Shown: piece after piece, positions 56,541 through 64,000 of the stretch
Layout: each line of letters starts with the position of its first letter
Position numbering within the stretch: position 1 is the stretch's first letter
Source of the DNA: Diogma glabrata
Taxonomy: Eukaryota > Arthropoda > Insecta > Diptera > Cylindrotomidae
Assembly (NCBI GenBank): GCA_963693315.1
Contig: OY856187.1
Location: forward strand, 383,261,711-383,325,710
Direction of reading: 5' to 3'
Length of the DNA: 64,000 nucleotides
Program-made: the position numbers and the translations under genes
The notes under the pieces: model-generated
The model's input: the letters and a program-made list of their open reading frames with translations, nothing else
Database searches by the model: none
Told to the model about the DNA's origin: nothing

Positions 56541-57099
56541 TAGACAGTTTTGTGTATGTGCTCCGCAGCAACTGGGATTTAGTGATAAGCACGGACAAGA
56601 TCGATTTTCGAAAACATGGAAAAATTGCTGTATGTGTTGTAAGGGGTATTGGGGTGTCGATCAAGAATGGTAACATCGTTGTAAGGTCGATAATCTCCGC
56701 ATGTTATTTAGTCATTTGGCTTTTTTCGGAACTTAATAAAGTAAAGATGAAACACAAGATTAGGAAATTCTAATCAATCCTAACTGTCACGTGTGAAAAC
56801 TCATATTTGGCTATTTTGAACTTTTGAGCTACCAGTCACCATGGTGTGTACACTTTGGACTCCTTAGTTAGGGCTTGGAAATTTGAAAGAATTTCTCTAT
56901 AGATTTCTTGAACCTTAAACAAACGTAGGGAGGTCGTGCTATCTAAATACGAAATAGTATTCAATACTATAAGTTTATGGTTAAATCGAGTAAGCGTTTG
57001 GACTTAAGATCGACTATTAATCAGTAAGTCAGCACCTATAATAGGTTTACTAACTGACGTTTACTAACTGACGCCATTGGTTTCGTATTTTTCTGCGGA
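56541..57099. other. Spacer, no gene recognised
   Basis: An open frame at 56552-56773 has no motif. The phrase TTACTAACTGACG is repeated near 57045-57075. Confidence 0.45.
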
Positions 57100-57935
57100 G
57101 GCTCAAATTTTATTTTTAGTGGCGTTCATGCTCCATGTAGGAGCGTTGCTAAGCTATTCATCTTCAAAAATTTACCACGGTAATTCGCAATAGTGACATA
57201 ATTACCATGGCAGCCGATTTTTTTATGGTCGTTTATTACGTCCGTTTCCCATTGCAGTCATGGTCTACCTCGCGATCGCCCACTCCTTGGAGTACTAACG
57301 TACATTTTTTTAATCATTCCAGACTGTGAATCAACTCGTTGAACATGCCAAAATCAAGCAATCCTATTGGAATGGATACAATTTATTATATCTGGTCCCT
57401 CAAGAAGGTCTCTAATCTCAAAGTTATATCGCGTTCTGTACTCTTCATCGTCCGTCTTAAGTGAACCAAAAATATAGCGTAGGGTCTTACGCACAAATAC
57501 AAATAAATGTGATTAGTCATTTTGTGTAAGGGTCCACGATTGTGACCCATACATCACCCACAGTCTAATCAACGTCTTGTATTACTTGAGTTTGGTGTTA
57601 GTTGATACATATGATGATCTAAAATGAGATTTAATTGAGTAGAAAGTTCAATTACATGCAGCAATTCGAGTTACTGTATCTGTAAGTATGCTCTTGTTTG
57701 AGTCAAAGTACCACTCACAAGCGACTTGAATGTCTCACTGAAGCTTCACTTTGACCGACGATGACAACATCATCAGCGTACGCGATCATCTGTACTGAGT
57801 TTATTGACAAGATTTTGTTGTTAGTCGGTAGTTTCTGTTGACGGCACACATATTCCAAGGCTAGATTAAAGAGTATAGGAGGCCCAAATCTATGTTCAAG
57901 AATAGAACCTTACGTGTGAATCTGAGATACATTGG
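57100..57935 (-). mobile_element. RTE-like LINE, decayed 3' half, minus strand
   Basis: Joining minus-strand frames gives GPPILFNLALEYVCRQQ near 57870, IAYADDVVIVGQSEASVRHS (57740-57790, the YADD box) and YKTLIRLWVMYGSQSWTLTQ near 57540-57600. Then come RKTLRYIFGSLKTDDEEYRT and RYNFEIRDLLEGPDIINCIH, then SNRIA-stop-FWHVQRVDSQ near 57340, and RSGRSRGRP near 57270. These are the RT, thumb and C-terminal blocks of insect endonuclease-RT LINEs. The thumb region preserved here is the part deleted from the copy at 1-1190. Multiple stops. Confidence 0.85.
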
Positions 57936-58007
57936 TAGTTGTGAGGATCTTGTGTTCGTTTTGAACAAAATCCAAATGTGCTAGTATACCAATGGCACTA
58001 GAAGTTA

Positions 58008-58260
58008 TGTACTCTATTTACATTTTCTCCATCCTATCATAAAATTTTGGCGGATGTTATATTTTAGAAGTGATAGAATTTATTGCTTAGTTAAGCATTT
58101 TTAAAAAAAACATAAAATAAGGGGCAATTAGAACACATGTTGTTGTGGGACGTAACTCTTTAAAGATGTTTAATGTGATGTTTTGACACAAATAGTAAAT
58201 CCTATTACATTTTATTAAAAATTTCACTTCGTGAGTGCCGTAAATAGACTGAATTGGAGT
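58008..58260 (+). repeat. Dispersed repeat family R3, copy 3
   Basis: CATCCTATCATAAAATTTTGG, AGTGATAGAATTTATTGCTTAGTTA and CATGTTGTTGTGGGAC, then AATCCTATTACATTTTATTA, match copies at 21735 and 22820. Confidence 0.65.
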
Positions 58261-59264
58261 TGTCAGCAACTGTCATTGTGACTGGAGGAATATCAAATTT
58301 AGAAATGCGTTTTTGTATAAAGTTTTGGTGCAATGGTGAACTTGCTGTCGTATCCTTTGCTTTTGGTGCGTGTTACCGTCCACTGTAGTCAATGAGATAC
58401 ATTGATTGCATTTGATTTGATTGCGGTAGTGGTTCATTGATTGCATTGTAGAAATCGTAAAATCTGCAATTTGGTTGGTAATGGCTCAAAAATCAAACGA
58501 TTTTTGACCGATGATGCATTTTGAAGTGTTGTGGTTTTAGCTATGAGGATATCATTTTTATCGACAAAAAAACGAAACCAAGAAACCAAGATCCTTTGTT
58601 ATTTTATTGACGAAGCGTTAGAATGCCTTTTCTGAGTTTTGAAAATCGTAGAGCATATACGAGTGAGCCTGAAAAATCCAAAATGTGTAGTAATAGCAGT
58701 TTTGTAGATATGCTGAGCTGCCCTTGGGATCTGGTGAAAGGCTCTTACCAGATTTTATTTGAAAAAATGATGTTGTGTATAAAATCTGAAACGGAGGCAT
58801 CGTTTAGCTGTCTATTCTCTCCACAAGGTCACCAATTCTTGTCGTTTTTCTACAGCAAGTGTAAAGATGAGGATTTTGTTTAATTAGAAGGACGACAAAT
58901 ACTTATTTCCACTATATATTTGAACTTGATGTTTACTTGATGTTTGGATTACTTGTCTGTAATTAGTTACGATATAATACATTACAATTTAACGTTAACT
59001 GTGATGCCATAGTTTGGTGCTTCGGTATGTGACGTAATCTTTTTCAAGAGAGTGGCGAATCAATCAATCTTTTATAATCAATTAACTTTCTAATTTTAAG
59101 ATCGGCTTATATCTACCAGTATGAAAGTATGTGTGAATGTACGCCAAAATCCAAAGTTAACCTTCAACAACTTGGTACCGTATGATGGGTATATCAATAT
59201 CTGCACCATTAGCAGGTTTTAATGGAATATTTATTAACGTGTGGAAAAATAGAATGGTGTAGTA
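58261..59264. other. No gene recognised
   Basis: Overlapping open frames on both strands at 58618-58883 have no motif. Small local repetition of TTGATTGCATT occurs near 58400-58450. Confidence 0.45.
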
Positions 59265-60500
59265 CTGAGCAGGGCCGTAGAGAGAAAATATGGCTCGGGG
59301 GGAAATGAAATTTACATTTTTACTATTTTATTAACCAAAATATGGAGGGGATGAAATCAAACAGATGTATATCAAACATAACTCTTTGTTAAAGTACATG
59401 TTTTTTTTTATCTCTATTTAGAAATTTATAACAAAACTAACACGAAACATCAATACGTTGCCGGAAAATTATAACAGATCATAAATTAACATAATTTAGT
59501 AAAAAGATGATACAATCAGCAAACTACTCAAAAACCTCTTCATTTAACGTTTCGAGAAAATATTACAAAATCACAAATTCATATTTCTTTCAAAATTCCA
59601 AAAATATTGTAAAAATTAAATAAAATCAAACTATTTTCAAAATTCAAAAAATATTCCAAAAATTATTGCAAAATCAAAGATTAAATTTTTTTTCAAAAAT
59701 TTTAAAAATATTGCAAAAATTATAACAAAATTAAAAATTGAAACTTTTTTCAAAATTCTACAAATATATATAAAATTCAAAAATTCTATTTTTTTTTTCA
59801 AAATTCTAAAAATATTGCAAAAATCAAATATTAAAAATTTTTCCAAAATTCTAAGAATATTGCAAAATTATTACAAAATCAAAAATACAAACTTTTTTCC
59901 AAATTCCTAACTAATTCAAAAACTATAACAAATTCAAAATTTTCCATGTTCAATTTCATGTTCAATTACATTTACGTCATAAAAACAACTAAATTTTTTT
60001 TTTCAAAAAATTGGCTAAAAAAATAAATGAAACCATTTTTTGACACACTTGACATTATTTTTTTGACAAACCTATAATGCCATAATGGAATAAAATTTCA
60101 TGTCATACAAATAATTAATTTTATTTTTTTCCAAAAATTGGGTAAAAAATAAATCAAAATCTTTCTTTTGACACACTTGATAACTTTTTTTGACAAACTT
60201 GATCTCACATAACAATCCCTACCATCAAGATTTCTCCAAATTAAATGTTCCTACTCGTAATCACTTAAAATGGACGTTTTTTATGCCAAAACTATGAAAA
60301 TTTGCTATTTTTGACACATTTAATGTTTTTTTTTACACACTTCCGGTGCAGATATTGAGCACAGCGTCCTTTCGGACCTACCTCTTGAGTAAACCTATTT
60401 ATAAAAAAAATTTGAAATCCCTCCCGCGGTTTTCTAGATTTCGTAGGTAATGACGGCCGGGCGGCGTCCATAAATTCTATCCAATATCCAATTCTTATTC
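59265..60500 (-). repeat. Composite repeat R4, inverted copy 2
   Basis: On the minus strand: head with GGCCGTCATTACCTACG and CACCGGAAGTGTG (60480-60330), CGTCCATTTTAAGTGATTACG, GTGTGTCAAA tandem units (60210-60035), a stretch of TTTTGAAATTTTTGGAATATTT-like words (59940-59560), and a tail with ACTTTAACAAAGAGTTATG (near 59380). It lacks the 283-289 bp array found in the plus-strand copy. Confidence 0.78.
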
Positions 60501-60534
60501 TTATTCTGTTTCTCAATCAGAAAATATGGAGGGG

Positions 60535-62125
60535 CTGAAATCTCACAGCTCTGAGATATCAAGACTTCGGTCTGAGTAAAGGATTTTGATATAATTTTCG
60601 GCAAAAAAACTTTCACGAGGACATGGTTTTTAGTTTTGGGCAGCGATGTACATCAAACATAACTCTTTGTTGAAGTACAAGTATTTTATCTCTGTTTAAA
60701 AATTTATTACAAAACTAACACGAAACATCAATACGTTGCCGGAAAATTATAATCAAAATTCCAAAAATATTGTTAAATTAAATAAAATCAAACTTTTTCA
60801 AAATACCAAAAATATTCTAAATATTAGAATAAAATCAAATATTTAAATATTTTCTAAATTCCAATAATATTTCAAAAATTCTTAAAAATTCAAACTTTTT
60901 CCAAAATTCTAAACATATTGCAAAAATTATTACAAAATCAAAAATTCAAACTTTTTTCAGAATTCCAAAAATTATAATAATATCAAAAATTAAAAATTTT
61001 TCAAAATTCTAAAAATATTTCAAAAATTCTTACAAAATCAAAAATTAAAACTTTTGCCGAAATTCTAAAAATATTGCAAAAATTATTACAAAATCAAAAA
61101 TACAAACTTTTTCAAAATTCCAAAAATATTTCAAAAACTACAACAAATTCAAAAATTTCCATGTCCAATTTCATTTTAAATTACATTTACGTCATAAAAA
61201 CAGCTACATTTTTTTCCCAAAATATTGGCTAAAAAATTAAATGAAATCATTTTTTGACACACTTGACATTATTTTTTGACAAACTTATAATGCCATAATT
61301 CTCTATAATAATAATAAAATATCATGTCATACGAACTATTAATTTTATTTTTTTCTAAAAAAATTGGGTAAAAAATAAATAAAAACCTTTCTTTTGACAC
61401 ACTTGACAACATTTTTTGACAAACTTATAATGCCATAATTCTCAATAATAATAATAAAATTTCATTTCAAAAAAACAATTTATTTTTTTTCCAAAAAATT
61501 GGGTAAAAAACTAAATAAAAATCTTTTGACACACTTGACAACATTTTGTTGACAAACTTATAATGCCATAATTCTCAATAATAATAATAAAACTTCATTT
61601 CAAACAAACAATTAATTTTATATTTTTTCCAAAAAATTAGGTAAAAAATAAATAAAAATCTTTCTTTTGACACACTTGACAACTTTTTTTTGACAAACTT
61701 ATAATGCAATAATCTAGTTTTTGATCTCACATACCAATCCCGACCATCAAGATTTCTCCAAATTCAATGTTCCTACTCGTAATCACTTAAAATGAACGTT
61801 TTTTAAGCCAAAAATATGCAAATTTCCTTGTTTTGACACACATAATGATTTTTTTGACACACTTCCGGTACAGTTATCGAACACAGCGTCCTTTCGGACC
61901 TGTCCCTTGAGTATACCTATTTTTAGAAAGAAAAATTTTTGAAATCCCTCCAGTGGTTTTCCCTGCAGCGTAGGTAATGACGGCCGACAGACAGACATAC
62001 ATTTTTTTTTTTTTTGCTTTTTTAGAATCAGGAGGTCCTAAAACGTCGAGAAATGTCAAAAAAAGTGGGGGTAAGAATTTCACTTTGAGCTCATGAATGT
62101 AATACTTAGGTCTTTCAGACCGAAG
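60535..62125 (-). repeat. Composite repeat R4, inverted copy 3
   Basis: Same module order as its neighbour at 59265-60500, in direct tandem with it. The outer end (62125-62000) has GGTCCTAAAACG-type sequence shared with 22548-22672. The head (61990-61780), about four CACTTGACAA...TGCCATAATTCTCAATAATAATAATAAAA units (61720-61230), the low-complexity part (61150-60750) and the tail with TCGCTGCCCAAAACTAAAAA (60715-60535) follow. Confidence 0.8.
61230..61720 (-). repeat. Tandem units of about 130-150 bp within R4
   Basis: Four units with TTTGACACACTTGACA, TTGACAAACTTATAATGCC and an ATAATAATAAAA run. It corresponds to the array at 30583-31080 in the opposite orientation. Confidence 0.8.
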
Positions 62126-62296
62126 TAATAAACAGAAAATAGTTCAAATTTATTGCATGTGTTAAAATATGAAATGTTTAATTTATTAGATCCACGTTTA
62201 GTACAGGATTATAAACTTAATAAAAAAACACATGTGAATTTTTCATATACCACCAAACTTTAAAAAATCGTAAGAAAAAATCCATATTGAATTGCT

Positions 62297-62752
62297 GATT
62301 TTTTATTTCTCAATTTCATAGCTAGCTGCATATGTTTACTTTAAAATTTGTGAAAAACAAAAAAAAGAAAAGGGGGTTTTTAGATATATGAGCTTTAAAG
62401 TAAACAAAGGTTTTACGCGCCGCCTAGCGGAAAAGAGAAAAGTCATTAATTTTAAACTTACTTATTTCAATTATTCAAATATTTTCCTTTTCACTTGCAA
62501 AATATACTTAAGTCAGATGAAATTTGTGGCACCTATTCACAAAACATTGACACCATTACCAAAACTACGTGAAAAAGCCTCAAAAATTCAACCGCGCATA
62601 ACTCCGATTCAGAGTACTCAAAAAATCAAAGCAGAAATAACTTTTTTCCTTTCGTCAATACCAACAATATATCAAAATTTCAGATTTTTTAAAAATCAAA
62701 AATTTAAAAATCAACAAAAAAATGTACGTTTTTAAAGTAATAGCTCACAATA
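62297..62752 (+). repeat. Dispersed repeat family R1, copy 2
   Basis: Matches 1517-1935 in the same orientation, differing by scattered substitutions and an extra AATTTAAAAATCAAA near 62700. The open frame through it is not supported as a gene. Confidence 0.8.
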
Positions 62753-62757
62753 ATGTT

Positions 62758-63663
62758 TTTATTCGCCTACATATTAAAGTGTTACTTTATTACTGTGATT
62801 TGCGGCTTTAAAGTATCACTTTTCAACTATTTATTTTGTTGTCATAGCTACGTTCAAAAAAGTCAAAAGCATTTATATTTGTTTAAATTCTATGAAAAAC
62901 AAAATTTTTTATCAAAGCAACCCTTAAATTTAAAATTTCATTATCCAATTAAAATAGTTAACATATGTTATCTATAGCTACACAATAATTTGGAAAAAAT
63001 AATAAATATTTTGTCAATGGTTGCTTGTTACACATATTTTTATTTTAAAATTTATGAAAATTTATCATTTTAATTTAGAATAAATTGGCTAGCGCCTCGA
63101 TTTGCAAACTCCTCATGCGTCCAAAATCTTTAGCTTTACGTCCTAGCATCATAACGAACTATTTTATTCGCCGACATATTAAAGTGTTGCTTTATTACTG
63201 TGATTTGTGGCTTTAAAGTATCACTTTTCAAATATTTATTTTGTTGTCATAGCTACGTCCAAAAATGTAAAAAGCAAAATTTGTATTTGTTTAAATTCTA
63301 TGAAAAATAAAATTTTTTATCAAAGCAACCCTGAAATTCAAAATTTCATTATCCAATTAAAATAGTTGTTATCATTTGTTTAGCTACACAATAATTTGGA
63401 AAAAATAATAAATATTTTGTCAAAGGTTACTTGTTCCACATATTTTTATTTTAAAATTTATAAAAATTTATAATTTTAATTTAGAATAAACAACTTTTCT
63501 TAAAATATTTTGCTTGCGGCGAATAAAAAATAGTATATGATGCACGGACGTAAGCTATTTTGGACTTAATGTGGGTGCAAATCTCGGCTAGCGTCTCGAT
63601 TTGCAAACTCCACATTCGTCCAAAATCTTTAGCTTTACGTCCTAGCATCATAATGTACTATTA
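62758..63663 (+). repeat. Tandem duplication of about 406 bp, second unit with an extra foldback segment
   Basis: Unit A (62758-63163) and unit B (63164-63663) share TTATTCGCC, ATATTAAAGTGTT, TTTATTACTGTGATTTG, TATTTATTTTGTTGTCATAG, CACAATAATTTGGAAAAAAT and, at the end, CGATTTGCAAACTCC and AGCTTTACGTCCTAGCATCA. Unit B holds about 100 extra bp (63489-63590). These form an inverted copy of the unit's end, giving an imperfect hairpin from about 63528 to 63662. Confidence 0.85.
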
Positions 63664-64000
63664 TCAAAAAGAATGGAAGTATTTATTTAATGTTTAATTT
63701 ATATTAACTTGAAGTATGAATTCTGGAAAAAAATTCTTTCTCTCATATAAAATGGAAAGCTAAAAATAATGAATTTTAAAAGAATTAATCCATTTAAGAA
63801 TTTCGCATTTATTCAATTTATTATAATCATTAAGGAACAATTGTTGAACAACTATGGATAGAAAAAAAATCCAAAAATAAAGTTGAATCTTCATCCGAGA
63901 ATTTTATTTTTCCTCGATTGTATGAACACGGATGGAATTGTTTATATATTTGTTTTTATTGCATTTTTATAGCAGTTTTTTTATAAGTGGCAATAAAATT
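63664..64000. other. AT-rich window end, no gene seen
   Basis: No supportable feature in the last 337 bases. Confidence 0.5.

Noticed and set aside
58618..58883. Overlapping frames of 60 and 86 codons
   Set aside because: No motif on either strand, no repeat relatives and no splice structure.

Overview
The window looks like an AT-rich, repeat-dominated stretch of an animal nuclear genome, most likely an insect. The evidence is insect-type non-LTR and mag-like Ty3 retrotransposons, Merlin and hAT DNA transposons, a transposase gene with two candidate introns of 55 bp, a long TG microsatellite and a large tandem satellite. I found no host gene I can name. Almost all recognisable coding sequence belongs to transposable elements, mostly broken ones. 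The species cannot be fixed from this sequence.

Layout. 1-1190 is the 3' half of an RTE-like LINE, broken by frameshifts and an internal deletion. 4428-9074 is a foldback element with long inverted arms, split by a complete but internally deleted mag-like Ty3/Gypsy retrotransposon (4949-8539, minus strand). That retrotransposon has two 183-bp LTRs, a primer-binding site, a polypurine tract and a TTGAG target duplication. 9555-10340 and 55667-56540 are two copies of a terminal-inverted-repeat family rich in CCCGGGTA motifs. 12753-13192 is a TG microsatellite. 16115-17854 is a non-autonomous TIR transposon carrying a possible captured exon. 19011-19109 is a long near-perfect hairpin beside a possible host exon (19191-19417) that has a degenerate second copy at 21310.

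21735-24290 holds a dispersed repeat split by a GATC-saturated transposon (23361-24226). 24405-25381 and 29446-30180 are copies of a CCGGAAGT-containing repeat. 25382-27495 is a Merlin DNA transposon with a broken transposase and an intact, unrecognised 151-aa ORF on the opposite strand. 27731-28842 is a hAT-like non-autonomous element with an exact 8-bp target duplication. 30270-33290 is a composite non-coding repeat whose relatives lie inverted at 59265-62125. 35842-37140 and 37740-39640 are two LINE copies of the RNase H-bearing type.

A 200-base assembly gap (42916-43115) leads into about 32 copies of a 303-304 bp satellite (43116-52768). To its right lie a decayed Gypsy pol remnant (54430-55650, minus), the second CCCGGGTA element, an RTE-like LINE remnant (57100-57935, minus), the inverted composite repeats, and a second copy of a repeat also present at 1517-1935. 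The final kilobase is a tandem duplication with an added foldback segment.

The window therefore reads as nested layers of mobile elements next to a satellite block, as expected of heterochromatin or a pericentromeric or intercalary satellite region. The observations most worth following up are the passenger ORF in the Merlin element, the GATC-array transposon, the satellite's higher-order pattern and the long hairpin at 19 kb.
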